From contig CM057469.1 of NCBI GenBank assembly GCA_030035585.1, positions 20,144,501 to 20,208,500 of the forward strand: a DNA stretch of 64,000 nucleotides, written 5' to 3'. Below the pieces are notes generated by a model, which searched no databases, was not told where the DNA came from, and saw only the letters and a program-made list of their open reading frames with translations. The stretch's first letter is position 1. Every line of letters starts with the position of its first letter. The stretch is from Dugong dugon. Taxonomy: Eukaryota > Chordata > Mammalia > Sirenia > Dugongidae. The position numbers were made by a program, and so were the translations under genes. Of this stretch, positions 22,863 through 34,448 are shown piece after piece.

Positions 22863-23639
22863 TCCGCCCCCTTTTTTTAAAAAAGAAGAAAATAGTTGTA
22901 GTTACAGTATAAAATAAATTTTTTATTATTTTTGTTATGACTATAGTTATGGCTTTTTATATGTATTGCCAAATATAAAAAGTGTGCCACTTCTTAAGAC
23001 TCTCATGCACAAGACATAAGAATAACCATTTTGTTACACTCTTAGTAGATTATTAATTTGAGAGGCAAAGAATAATATTCAGTTTGAGTTTAAACTTGAA
23101 TTTTTTAAAAATGTTTTCCTATATGGAGGGATATTTTCTCCTTTAAAATTTTCTGTTCATACACTTGCTATATTTGTCATCAAAAAATTTATTTTTTTAG
23201 GCTATATTTTTGATAATCATTAATGCTTTGTGACAGTTCCTGTAAATATTTTCCTGAATCTGTTTGTCATGGAATTTTATGTGCTTTTTTGTTTTGGGTT
23301 TAGTTATTGTTTTTGGCTTGTGAGTTTAGTTTTTAGCCTAAAGAACTCTTAAATTTGCATATGGGCACATCTGTTACAGTTCTCTTCCTTCTTTCTTTCC
23401 CCTCCTCCTTTTAACTAACCCCATGACATCTGCTTTTGCTTTAATCAGAAAGCCTTTCCTATCTCTAAATGGTTTGATAGCTATATGGTTCTATACTATT
23501 TGTTAAAAAATGGTTTTGCTTCTAAATTGTTTTTCTACTCTTAAAGATATTAAAATTTGTTTTGTGTATAGTGTGAGTTGGTTGAACTGGACTTTTCTCC
23601 TCAGAGTGTGAACTATATATACAAATACAACTTCAAAAT
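22863..23639. other. unique AT-rich sequence
   Basis: No repeat or exon recognised. Confidence 0.35.
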
Positions 23640-25382
23640 TTTTTATTTTTAAAATCAATGTAAAGTAGAATTAATTTTTTTTTTGGTGTACAGTTCTGTG
23701 AATTTTAACACATGCCTAGATTCGTGTGCCAACTACCACAGTCAGGATAAAGAGCAGTTCCACCACCCCAAAATACCTTCTTGTGACTCCTAACCTCTGA
23801 CCACCAGTGATCTCTCCCATCCCTATAGTTTTGTCGTTTTGAGAAGTAAGCTTTCCAGGAAATTCTTTTTTGCTGTTAAGTTTTTATCTTGACATAATTT
23901 CAGATCTGTAAAAGAGTTAAAAGAATGACAGGTAATTCCATATACACGTTCCTCACATGTTACCATTTTCCCACAATTTTCCCTTCTCCTCCTTTTCTTC
24001 TTCTGTCCTTCCCTCTCTCTCTCCGTCTCTTTGCCACCCTTCCTCTCTGTCTGTGATATTTAACATATATTTATATCAACAGATTTTAAATGTATTTAAA
24101 AATACATTTTAAAATGATACTTTAATGAAAACCAAAAGCCCAGTTACTGTTGAGTCGATTCCAGCTCATGGTGACCCCACGTGTAGCACAGTAGAGCTGT
24201 GCTCTATAAGGTTTTCAAGGCCGTGACCTTTGGGAAGCAGATCAACAGGCCCTTCTTCCAGGAGTTTCTGGGTGGATTCAAACCACCAACCTTCTAGTTA
24301 GTAGTTGAGTGCTTAACCATTTGCTCCACCCAGGGACATCTATATTTAAATATGTATATTTTTTCTGAACCATTTGAGAGCAAACTGCAGATGTGATGCC
24401 CCTTTTACCTTACATTCTGAATTGTTTCCTGAAACAAAGACATTATTTACATATTAAAGTACAGTTGTCAAAGTAAAGAAATTCACATTAATACAATAAT
24501 ATTACCCAGATATTGTCAATAATTGCCTTTACAGCCCTCCACCTCTAAAACAAGGTCCTGGGTCATCAGTTCAATTTAATTGTCATGTCTAAGTCTGCTT
24601 TAATCAAGAAGCACATGATGTCGATTCGTCCCAATTCTGGTGATGATAACTTCGATCACATGGTTAAGGTCGTGTCTACCAAGCGTCTTTTCCATTATAA
24701 AGTTGTTATTTTTCCCTTTGTAATTAATAAGAATCTTGTAGTGAGATACTTTGGGACTACATAAATATATTGGTTACTTCTCAAACTTTGGCCTACTGGT
24801 TTCCACGTCCGTTGATGGTTCTTGCTGGAATCATCTGTTAATTATTAGTGGTGACTTTCAAATTGTCTTTCCTTTTTCATTTTTCAGTTGACTTTTTACT
24901 ATGAGAAAGAGATGTCTTTCTCCCTAACAAAAAAGACCCTGTTTTTTCATTGAGTTATAATCTTTCGTTATCAATGTTCTGAAATGCTCAAATTATCCTA
25001 AATTTGGCCCGTGGAAGCCCCTTCACACCAGCTCTTGTATTCTTTAGACATGTCCCCATTTATTTTTGAGGGCTCTTTTTCTTTCTGGTACAAGATATTG
25101 TAGGCTCCTCATATACTTTCCCTGACTTAGCCCTAGAACGAGCCTTTTCTCCGGCGAGCTCTGGTTTATTTCAGCGGAGAATAGTATTTCCTTTATTCTT
25201 AATTGCCTTTGTTCTTCATTATATATGTTTTCTTCCTGTGCTATCCTGATCTGTTCAATTTTTGCATGAGTATCATACTGCTTTAATTAGTTTTATGTCT
25301 TAGTTATCTATTTTATTAAATCTCTGCTATGTATTTGAAACTGATAAGCAGTCATACTTTCTCCCTTGTTTTTTTCTTTTTT
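23640..25382 (-). mobile_element. old L1M 3' UTR segments, antisense
   Basis: 'tgtgaattttaacacatgcc' (23697-23716) and 'accaccagtgatctctccca' mark one L1M 3' UTR. From 23878 'agatctgtaaaagagttaaa' and, after the SINE, 'ctgcagatgtgatgcccctt' and 'tagccctagaacgagcc' mark another. Both are non-coding and old. Confidence 0.55.
24128..24336 (-). mobile_element. AfroSINE, long form
   Basis: 'actgttgagtcgattccagc' tail, body 'gaagcagatcaacaggccct', head 'gagtgcttaaccatttgctc' ending 'cacccagggac'. Confidence 0.85.
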
Positions 25383-25571
25383 TTGCCATCAAGTCGACTC
25401 CAACTCATGGCAACCCCATGTGTGTCAGAGTAGGACTGTGCTCCATAGGGTTTTCAATGGCTGATTTTTCAGAAGTATATCACCAGGCCTTTCTTCTCTG
25501 GGTGGACTTCAACCTCCAACCTTTTGGTTAGTAGCTGAGCACGTTAACCACTTGCACCACCCAGAAACCCT
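25383..25571 (-). mobile_element. AfroSINE, long form
   Basis: 'gccatcaagtcgactccaac', 'ttttcaatggctgatttttc', 'agaagtatatcaccaggcct', head 'gcacgttaaccacttgcacc'. The body has the RTE-like segment. Confidence 0.9.
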
Positions 25572-25583
25572 TGTCCTTTGTTG

Positions 25584-25672
25584 TTGTTATTGTGTGCAGT
25601 CAGGTTGATTCCGACTCATAGCGACCCTTAGCAGCTGAACGCGTTAACCATTTGCACCACCCAGAGACCCTT
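25584..25672 (-). mobile_element. AfroSINE, internally deleted
   Basis: Tail 'caggttgattccgactcata' then 'gcgacc' is joined directly to the head 'gcagctgaacgcgttaacca' 'tttgcacc'. The whole body is missing. Lies 12 bases after the previous copy in the same orientation. Confidence 0.75.
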
Positions 25673-25859
25673 GTCCTCTAGAAACCCATAATCTCCTGTT
25701 TTTCCTGGCCTCTTTGTATGTTGGATCATATTCTCCTTCTGGATTCTTCTTCCTTCATTAGGATTTTGTAGGGTAGAGGGCCCCCAGGAGTCTGCCGTTG
25801 CCCTAGAGAACCAGGCATCGCCTGGTCAGGCATTGTTGGTGAGGAGTCAAAATTGGTTT

Positions 25860-26660
25860 CATCCCTCTGGGGGCAATTTGGTAATATATATTGAAATTAC
25901 AGATGTATGTTACCACTTCAGGGAAAATATCCTACAGATATATTTATGCATATTCCTAATGATATAAGGTTATTCACATGAGTTTTGTTTGTGATAACAA
26001 AAGATTTGAAGATTGTCCACAATAATCTGAAAAATCTGTTAACATATTTCTCCTGGTTTTCTACTTGCGTCTGCACGAGGCTGGATTTTCTTCATATATG
26101 TCAACCGAAACAACATATTGCAACAGAGTAGAAAAAAGCCCAAATGTCCATTAATAGGTGATTGGCTGAGTAAATTATAGTACAGCAAACAGTGGAATAT
26201 GCAGTTGAGAAAGAATTGGAAGCTACATATTTATTTTGAAAAATAACTGCAATAAAAAAGGAAAAGAGCAAGGTGCAGAGCATACTGTACTTTTTTGTGT
26301 GAAAGGGGAGAAAATAAGATTATAATTGTATTTGCCTGTATTGGCATAAAGGAACTCTGGAAGGCAAAACAGGAGCCCTGGTGGCACAGTGGTTAAGCGT
26401 TTGGCTGCTAACCAGAAGGTCAGCAGTTCAAATCCACCACCTGCTCCTTGGAAGCTCTGTGGGGCAGTTCTACTCTGTTCTGTAGGGTCACTGAGTCGGA
26501 CTTGACTCGATGTCAATAGGTTAATACTTTACTGGAGGAAGGAGAGTATGAACTGGCAGGTGATTGATGGGTGGGGATGAGACTCTTTACTGTATCCCTT
26601 TTTAATTTATTTGATTTTTGACGTGACTGTATCACCTGTTTAATTAATTACATTTTAAAA
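25860..26660 (+). mobile_element. old L1M 3' end, sense, split by AfroSINE
   Basis: 'aaagcccaaatgtccattaa' then 'taggtgattggctgagtaaa', then 'aaaagagcaaggtgcagagc', the usual end of L1M ORF2 and the start of its 3' UTR. After the SINE: 'gactctttactgtatccctt'. Confidence 0.65.
26371..26521 (+). mobile_element. AfroSINE, short form, sense
   Basis: 'ggagccctggtggcacagtg' head with A-box-like TGGCACAGTGG, B-box-like AGTTCAAATCC, tail 'ctgtagggtcactgagtcgg' ending 'actcgatgtcaatagg'. Confidence 0.95.
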
Positions 26661-27109
26661 ATGACTTTCAGTATAAATTAACTTGGGTTTGACACAGCAT
26701 GCATTGATGCTTTGTAGTTCTAAACCTCAGGCTTACAGTGTCATGTTCTTAACACAGTATAGAAAGCTCTCTTCAGCCTCATACTTTGCCACCTCCAGGT
26801 TCATATTTTCTATTCCAGCAACGTCAGATTGTTTGTAGTTCTCACATACAGTTGTTTCATATTTGTGTATGTTTTGCCTGTATTTTCTCCATACTCATCT
26901 TGTAAGATCAGTTGATGTGGTCTTCTGTGAGAAGTCATCTTGAACTTCTGCAGGCTAAGTGATTCTCTCAGAATACACTCTGAATAGTTGTCTATTATTG
27001 CTCTTGTTGCATTGCATTGTAATGATCCATGCCTTTATAGTACCTAGCCATAGAGCTCAAAGATTTGCTGTAATGTATTTTCTTTGATATTGTTGCCTGT
27101 AGGGTGGAG
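26661..27109. other. unique sequence
   Basis: Nothing recognised. Confidence 0.35.
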
Positions 27110-27480
27110 TCATCTCTCAAATAGTTTATAGTCTGTAATGGAGACAGACAAGCAGGAATGTAACATAAGATAGAGTGTAGTAAGTCAGATATACTTCCAA
27201 AGGAAGCCTTTGACATGGCTCTTAAGGATCGGCCAGAGTCCAGATGGAGACATTTCAATAGGCCTGGTTAGGAGCTGCAGATAATCTGGGGTAGCTTCAG
27301 TTTAGAGGAATCAAGACTCAAGGTGAATCAGGGAGAAAAGGAAAAACAGGGACAGATTGTGAGAGGCCTAACATTCCGGTCTAAGGAATTTCAATATTGT
27401 CTTGTAGGCAGAGTAGGACTATTGAATGTTTTTGAACAAAGAATCACTGTGTTCAGATCTGTGCTTTAGAGTGATTACTT
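27110..27480 (-). repeat. L2-like fragment, antisense
   Basis: 'tagtctgtaatggagacaga', 'gattgtgagaggcctaacat', 'tagagtgattacttttatgc' keep the order of the antisense L2-like copy at 3.3-3.9 kb. Confidence 0.5.
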
Positions 27481-28164
27481 TTATGCTTTATGTAGAATGG
27501 TTTAAAAAGGGAAGAGGATGAGTGGTAATATCTTACCCGTTAAGGTAATTTATACTTTAACTGCAGTGTTGGATATGGAATTAAAAAAGGAACAGCTAGC
27601 CACATTTTCAGACTGCATTTTTTTTTTTTTTTGGTTCATATAGTCCCTTGAACCTGGAATTCTCTCTCATTCCAACAGTGAGATTTCATTAATCTGTGAA
27701 GAGACAGTTTATGTGTTACTTCCGCTAGTAATCCTCGCCTGACAAATTTCCTTCCAGTTGTAATCAATCATACACTGTTCTGACTGGGTTCTATTTTTAT
27801 TTCTTCTGTGACTTTTACTCTACCTTGTCTTAGAGTCATTCCCTTAATCAGCCCCAGGATTAATTGTTCCCTCCTGGAAATGCCTGTTTTACTTTATTTG
27901 ACTCACTCTTCTGACACAACTTTGTAGTATTGTTTGACGGTTTTTCTGTTTATTTCAATGAACATTTCTTGAGTACCAGACCTCAGGGAACTCATACTCT
28001 GGTAGTCCGTCTCTGATAGTCCATGTGTTTGTCTATAGTATGTGATTAGATGGATGAGTTCCTTAAGGGCAACTCTATTTTTATCCCTTACACTTAGCAC
28101 ACTCAGTGATACGTATTAGACACTCAATAATATGAGAGACATGTCAGTGGAACAATATTGGTTA
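27481..28164. other. unique sequence; L2-like ending near 28050-28135
   Basis: T run at 27619-27633. 'cttacacttagcacactcag' and 'gacactcaataatatgag' may be an L2 end. No exon seen. Confidence 0.35.
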
Positions 28165-28385
28165 AAAGCTGTTAACCAGGGCTTAAAGCTGGTTTAAGTC
28201 TGGCTCTACCACTGTAGCCTGGATCCACTGTAGAGAGGTTATTTAGCCTATCTTAAAAATTTTCTCATCTGTAAAATGGGGAAATAATAGTACCTATCTT
28301 CTGTGGTAGTTATGAGAATTAAATAATTTATGGAAAACATTCAGCACTCGGCTTGGAACATAAAAAATGCCGTATTTATTAACCT
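28165..28385 (+). repeat. MIR SINE
   Basis: 'tctcatctgtaaaatgggga' with 'taatagtacctatcttctgt' is the most conserved MIR core and 3' part. Confidence 0.85.
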
Positions 28386-28934
28386 GTTATTATCGTCATT
28401 ATCATTATTTGGACTTGGCATAAATTTTACGTATGAGGTAATAGAGGAAAATTAAAAATAATTCAGTGATTTTGTTCTTCATTGACTGACAGCATGGTGG
28501 ATAACATTAATTAAGGGAAAAGTAGGAAGAGGACAGGACTGCAGGGACGCTGCAGAGAGATGCTTTCTTCACTGTATGGGAGAGGGGGTGGACGCAAATG
28601 CCAGTAGGTTTACAGATATGTATGTAGATAAGTTTATAGCTATAGATAGGATGGGTTTTTATGTGAGTGTGTGAAAGTACCAGTGCCATTTAGATCTTTA
28701 TCCACGTATATATAAAACTTATTTTTTTGCTGGATTTTGAAAAGTTCTGTTTCAAATATTTTAAATCTTAGGCATATTTGCTTTTTTATTGATGTAAATT
28801 GGAGTAAAATCCATTCCTACTCTCTAGCTTTTGGATTTAGACTTTCTCTCTTAAGTTAATGAATCAAGGGCTTATTTTATTAACCTTTCTAGAAATATTA
28901 AGAATCCCTAATTCTTTCCCTTTTGGCAATAATT
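28386..28934. other. unique AT-rich sequence
   Basis: Nothing recognised. Confidence 0.35.
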
Positions 28935-28954
28935 GTCTCCACATTTACTTTATA

Positions 28955-29045
28955 GAGTCCTCTTTGGTGGAGCCCACAGGCGGAGAGGATGCACAGGATT
29001 CATAAGATGGCGGGCGGGTGAGTGACTGAGAATTTGGGCTGGAAC
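28955..29045 (+). other. local GC/CpG-richer patch
   Basis: 'cacaggcggagaggatgc' and 'gatggcgggcgggtgagtga' stand out from the AT-rich surroundings. A pyrimidine tract ending in AG (28956) precedes it and a GTGAGTG donor-like site follows at about 29019. It could be chance, an old exon or a processed fragment. No protein is recognisable. Confidence 0.25.
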
Positions 29046-29234
29046 GTGGGGAAAAAGTGGTAGTGGTTGCTCCTTAATAATAGGAATAAAATTTGAAGAA
29101 TAAGTTCGGACACTACATTGTCTTGGTGAAATCTATAAAGACAATGTAAGGATTCTGATTTTTCTATTATGTAAATTGTATTAATAACATATGGCATAGC
29201 TATCATGTGATCTGTACTATGATTTTTTTCAGAA

Positions 29235-29319
29235 TTCACCCAGCGACTCAGCATGCGGTTGACAGTTTGGGAAAACGTCTAGCCAGCAGTATATCCCAGA
29301 GTAGATCTTGTCTTTGGTG
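29235..29319. repeat. 85-bp repeat, copy A
   Basis: Pairs without gaps with 30180-30264; about 11 differences in 85 bases, mostly transitions. Family unknown. Confidence 0.75.
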
Positions 29320-30179
29320 GTAGTGGTCAAAAATATAAAATTTCAGTTTAGGGCTTCTCTTTTTTTGCTTTAATAAGAAAAATTTCACCTCTTGATAATA
29401 GATACTGCTTTAACTGTGTTAAGTGGACAAATGAGCTTCTGGGACCACAGAGATCAAACTTCAGAGAAAAATCACAGAAGGAGCCTCTAATTAGTATTAA
29501 TATAAAGTAACCATCATGTGGCAAGCATTTTCATTGAGGAGAAAATTAATCTGTGCCCAAGATCAACTTTATTATAGTATATAAACTGAAAGCTGTGATT
29601 TTATACGACAAAATTTGAATTGCACCAATGATATAAACAAAGCAAAGAAAGCAATTAATCACAATTACGAAAGGATTACAGGAAAAGGAGTAGAGCCTAT
29701 AAAAGTGGAACCATATTAAGGAGAGAAATATATATGGGATCCATATCTATGGCCGGCGTATGTATTTCTCAATATAAAAATAAACTTAATCGATGTACTT
29801 GTTTACTGATGAATTTATGAATTTTCTATGGATTTAGGTAGAGTAGTTATTCTGTTAGATGGGACTGAAAATAAAGTAGAAAATGTTTGTCTAGGACCCT
29901 TTTACTGCATTTTTTCTTGCTCCCTCAACCTTTTCATTTAGTAGTCCATTTGTAGACTTCTCTGTTTTGTCCCTATCAAAAGAGGTCCCCAGTACCTTTG
30001 AGCCTTGACAGGTTATCTTAAAAAAGACGAACAGACGCACTAAAGTACTGACAGATTATTTTACGTTTAATTAAGACTCTTGAAAATTTCCTTATGGTGA
30101 AATTTCAAGCACGTGACATCCATTGGGGGAGATATTTGTAGAGAAGAGAGTTTTTTTGACTCGGCCCCTTAAATCACAG
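29320..30179. other. unique AT-rich sequence
   Basis: No recognised feature between the two 85-bp repeat copies. Confidence 0.35.
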
Positions 30180-30264
30180 TTCACCCAGTGACTCAGCACA
30201 CAGTTGGCAGTTTGGGAAAATGTATAGCAAACAGTATGTCCCAAAGTAGATCTTGTCTTTGGTG
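30180..30264. repeat. 85-bp repeat, copy B
   Basis: Direct repeat of 29235-29319. Conserved core 'gtagatcttgtctttggtg' is identical in both. Confidence 0.75.
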
Positions 30265-30284
30265 ATACCCAGTAGGAAGGGACT

Positions 30285-30500
30285 TAGCATTATTTTGCAT
30301 CTGTTATGTACTGGTGTCTGGGTGTCTGCGCTAGGCTTTTTCTCTAAACAATGTCCTTTGATCCTCATAGTGAGCTTGTGAGGCAGTCACTCTTATTCAT
30401 GTCTAACAGAAGAGGAAACTGAAGGAGGCACAGAGAGCTGACATGACCTTCCTAAGGAGGCCACAGTGGAAAACATCTTGAAGTCAGGACTTTCAGACTC
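30285..30500 (-). repeat. MIR SINE, antisense
   Basis: 'cctttgatcctcatagtgag', 'agaagaggaaactgaaggag' then 'gcacagagagctgacatgac' are the antisense MIR core. Confidence 0.8.
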
Positions 30501-30607
30501 CAGTATTTCAGCCATTTTATTCTTTTGTTTTACCCATACTTCTTATGCACATCAAAGTATCTTTATTTCTCGTCAGGAATTTCTTTCATGCCTCTATAGA
30601 GATATTT

Positions 30608-30778
30608 GAAGCCCTGGTGGCACAGTGGTTAAGAGCTCAGCTGCTAACCAAAAGGTCAGCAGTTCGAATCCACCAGCCACTCCTTCGAAACCCTATGGGG
30701 CAGTTCTGCTCTGTCCTGTAGGGTCGCTGTAAGTTGAAATTGACTCGATGACAACGGTTTTTTTTTTTGTTTTTTTTT
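30608..30778 (+). mobile_element. AfroSINE, short form, best-preserved copy
   Basis: tRNA-like head with an A-box match TGGCACAGTGG (30618-30628) and a perfect B-box-like GTTCGAATCC (30662-30671), the two internal RNA polymerase III promoter boxes. Then 'ccctatggggcagttctgct' and the RTE-like tail 'ctgtagggtcgctgtaagtt' ending in a T-rich run. Flanks atagagat... on both sides suggest a short target duplication. Confidence 0.95.
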
Positions 30779-31124
30779 TAATAGAGAGATCCTCGCAGCA
30801 CCTGTGAATCACTGAGACCATGCTGCTTGTGGTTGATTAGTCTTACTTGTACCTTTTCTTCTGTTTTAGAGTAAAGAAATGCCTTATTAAGCAGAGATGG
30901 ATGACAACTGCAGTGTTCAGTTTTACATATATTGAATGCTTTTTTTTCTTTTTAAAGCTAATGGGCTACCTTTGAAGTTTGTACTTAGAGTAAGGAAGTA
31001 TTGGCGAGTTATGTGTGAACTGTAACGTTTGGGAATTATCACAGCAAGAATTAACAGATTTCTTGTTATTGACACTTTTGAACAGATGTGTTCAGTATTA
31101 CAAACAGTTTGAAAATGTTCATTC

Positions 31125-31260
31125 AATGAAGAGTTATAAAGTGCTTACCATGTGCCAGGGCTATGCTGGATTCTACACCGACTAACACTGAAAACACATT
31201 GCTCTGCCCTCGATGAGGTGATTGTTTAGAGGGGAGACAAACCTGTAATGTAGCTATTAG
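31125..31260 (-). repeat. L2-like fragment, antisense
   Basis: 'gtgcttaccatgtgccaggg' then 'ctatgctggattctac' is an antisense L2/MIR end motif. Confidence 0.5.
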
Positions 31261-31453
31261 AAGACCCTATAATAATTACAGTAGTGGAAGAATGTAGAAA
31301 GGAAAATGACAACAGTGAGAGAGGAATAGTTAACTGTGCTTGAGGGACTCAAAATTTCAGAGAAGAAGTTGTAGTTTGGAAGCATAAGTATTTTCTTGAC
31401 TACAAGAAAATTCATGGTCTGCTTGTATGTATTACGTTCAGCTCTGGGAGTGT

Positions 31454-31615
31454 ATTAACCAGTAAGCAAGGTATACACGGGCTTACTTTTGCTTACTTTC
31501 TAATCTGTAGTGCACAATTTCATATCGAAGATGTGGTGAACCCATGTGAAATTATGTACTACAGATCAGTAAGTAAGCACAAGCAAGCCTGTGTATACCT
31601 TGCTTATTAGGTAAT
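31454..31615. repeat. long palindrome (MITE-like hairpin)
   Basis: Arms 31463-31527 and 31542-31606 are 65 bases each and complementary with 9 mismatches, several of which would be G-U pairs in RNA. The loop is 14 bases. The outermost 16 bases are a perfect match. Weak pairing continues outward for about 9 bases. Looks like a palindromic DNA transposon relic; family unknown. Confidence 0.85.
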
Positions 31616-32349
31616 CCATCTCTGGTCAGCTCTCAAATGCATGTAATTTTTATGTGCACATACAACATTTCCCTCACATGTGTATATCAGTGCAGTATTA
31701 AGTGTGAACACTGAGCCTCTTCCTCTTTTCCCTAAATCATACACAATCATATATAACTATCCCCCTTACCTATGTATCTTTTAGAAGGCATCTCTTATAG
31801 CTGCCCATTTGTTTCCCTTTGTTTTTTTGCTCCCCAGCTCTTAAATTTTATTGGCCTTTGGAAGCAGGCAAACTAATTTCTGGATGGTAAAGGAAAGCCA
31901 GATTAATGCTGGTAGCTCTGTTTCTCTGCGGTTCTTTATAACACTTGGTAATGAATGAAGGATCACAATAGTGGTAGGAAATGGTAAAGAAAGCAGGCTG
32001 ATGAAACTAGGCATCAGATTGCTTTATCGTTTTTACTGTTACACAAATTGTTTTATTCTGTTAAAAATAACCTGAAGACCAAAAGTGTGACTAGTTATGT
32101 TCTTGAGCTGAAAGTAAAGTTGCAGAACAATTGTCTGGAGGGAAACATTGTATTCTGTGCTGTATCATTTTCCAGCCCATATTGCTTATAAGGCTTTTTG
32201 GTGAGTTATACTTATGAAGGGTTCCACTGTGATTAAACATGCATGTACATGTCTCTGTCTTCTTATATACATGCAGGTTTTCACAGACAGATGGGCGCAT
32301 TGGTGGATGTTAAAGCAATTAGTTTTACTTGAAAGGTACCATGATGTTA
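31616..32349. other. unique sequence
   Basis: No recognised repeat or exon. Confidence 0.35.
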
Positions 32350-32550
32350 GGGAAAAAGCCCTTCATTGGAAGTTAGGAAACCTGAATTCTGATCCTACCT
32401 TTGCCTCTAATGAATTTGATCTCTGAGTTCTAGCTAGTCAGTTAACCTCTCTTAGACTTCAGTTTCCTTGTTTATTATGTAATTGAATACGATAATGTTC
32501 TGTAGGGTATTTCTCAGCTCAAAAATCCTATCATTTTATTATGTTGACAG
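32350..32550 (+). repeat. MIR SINE
   Basis: 'agttaggaaacctgaattct', 'cagttaacctctcttagact' then 'tcagtttccttgtttatta' are the MIR order of segments. Confidence 0.75.
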
Positions 32551-32554
32551 AGAG

Positions 32555-32636
32555 ATTTATTCAGCTAACAAGTCTTGTTGAGTGCTTCCTGCAAGCCAGA
32601 CCCTATGCTAGGTACAGTCAGAAAGAGACATGGAGG
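32555..32636 (-). repeat. L2-like end fragment, antisense
   Basis: 'gagtgcttcctgcaagccag' then 'accctatgctaggtacagtc'. Confidence 0.5.
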
Positions 32637-32811
32637 ATAGGCATATTGACCAACAGGATAGAATTGAGAGTCCAGAAATAAACTCATACATCTATGGTCA
32701 GTTGATTTTTGAAAAGGGTGCCAAGACCATTCAGTGGGGAAGAACAGTTTTTTCAACAAATAGTACTGGGACAAGTGGATTTCCACATGCAAAAGAATGA
32801 ATTTGGACCCC

Positions 32812-33048
32812 TGCCTCACACCATAAGGAGTTTTTGGGTGGCACAACCAGTTAAGCACTTGATTACTAGCTGAAAGGTTGGCAGTTTGAACCTATCTAGA
32901 GGCGTCTCGGAAGACAGGCCGGCGATCTGCTTCTGAAAGGTCCCAGCCTTGAAAACCCAATGGAACAGTTCTCCTCTGCACACACGGGGTTGCCATGAGT
33001 CTAAATCGACTTAATGGCAGCTAACATCAACAACTACCTAATGCCATA
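32812..33048 (+). mobile_element. AfroSINE, long form, with imperfect 14-base duplication
   Basis: Element 32826-33034. Flanks tgcctcacaccata (32812) and tacctaatgccata (33035) match at 10 of 14. The L1 reading 'cctcacaccat' continues at 'atgtaaaaattaac' after the insert. Body 'gcgatctgcttctgaaaggt', tail 'ggggttgccatgagtctaaa'. Confidence 0.85.
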
Positions 33049-33967
33049 TGTAAAAATTAACTCAAAATGGATCAAATACCTGAATGTAAGAACTAAAACT
33101 ATAAAACTCTTAGAAAAAAAACATAAATGTAAATCTTCGTGTCCTTAGATTAGGCAACAGTTTATTAGATTTGACACCAAAAGTGCAAGCAATCAAAGAA
33201 AAAATTGGTAAGTTGTACTTCATCAGAATTCAAAACTTTTGTGTGTCGAAGGACATTATCAAGAAAATGAAAAGATAACCCACAAAATGGGAGAAAATAT
33301 TTGCAAACTATGTATCTGATAAGGGTCTGGCATCCAGATGTATAAAGAACTCTTAAAACTCAACAATAAAAAGACAAATAACACAATTAAAAAAATGAGC
33401 AAAGAGTCTTAATAAACATTTCTCCAAAGAAGATATGCAAATGGCCAGTAATACATGAAAAGAAGCTCAGTGTAATTAGATGTAAGGAAAATGCAAATAA
33501 AATCACAAAGAGCTACCATTTCACACCCACTAGGATAGTCAGGATAAAAAAAGTTAAAAAATATTGGTAAGGATATGGAGAAATTGGAACCCTTATACAT
33601 TGCTGGTAGGACTGCAAAATGGTACAGTGGCTTTGGAAGACAGTTTGGCAGTTCCTCAAAAAGTTAAACATAGAGTAACATATGATTCAGCAATTCCGCC
33701 TATTGGTATATGCCCAAGAAAATTAAAAACATATGTCCATATGAAACCTGTACATGAATGTTCATAATAGTATTAGTTATAATAGTGAAACATGGAAACA
33801 ACCCGGTGTCCATTAACTTTTAAATGGATAAACAAAATATAGTATATCTATAAAATGGAATATTATCTAGCCAAAAAAGGAATGAAGTACTCATAACATG
33901 TTACAATATGGATGAACCTTGAGAACATTTTGCTTAGTGAAAGAAACTAGACACAAAAGTCCACATG

Positions 33968-34262
33968 CAGGTAGTCCCTGACTGACTGTGGGGTTCCGTT
34001 CTGATGACTCTGTTGTAAGCTGATTCTCGAATACCTCTTTTTTTTTTTTTTTTAGTTTTCATTATGATTGCCTTTTATTATCATTATCTTTGTAAATCCA
34101 GTCTTTGAATATCTGAGAATGATAACATCAGCAAATTCCGCACTGCAACATTGTGTGTAGTACACATCACTAATGATAAGATGTAAAAAAAAAAAAAAAA
34201 AAAAAAAGGCCGTAAGCGTGGTTCCTCGTAACTGGAATACATCATACGTCAGAAACTACTTA
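33968..34262. mobile_element. Tigger/pogo-like non-autonomous DNA transposon
   Basis: Left end CAGGTAGTCCCTGAC and right end GTCAGAAACTACTTA are inverted repeats at 11 of 15, all differences being transitions. 'gggttccgttctgatgactc' pairs in part with 'ggttcctcgtaactgg'. Internal T run (34039-34056) and A run (34186-34207) are complementary. No transposase. Family assigned by the style of the ends only. Confidence 0.6.
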
Positions 34263-34448
34263 CTATTCCATTTGTGTAAAATGTCAAGTATAGGCAAATC
34301 CATAGAGACAGAAAGTAGGTTAGTGGTTGCCAGGTTCTGGGAATAGGGGGGAGTGGGGACTGATTGCTAATGGGTACATGGATTCTTTTTGAGGTGAGGA
34401 AAATATTCTGGAATTAATTAGATAGTGGTGATTTGGTCATACAGCCTT

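Noticed and set aside
30618-30671. tRNA gene suggested by A- and B-box matches
   Set aside because: It is the tRNA-like head of an AfroSINE; the rest does not fold as a full tRNA and an RTE-like tail follows.
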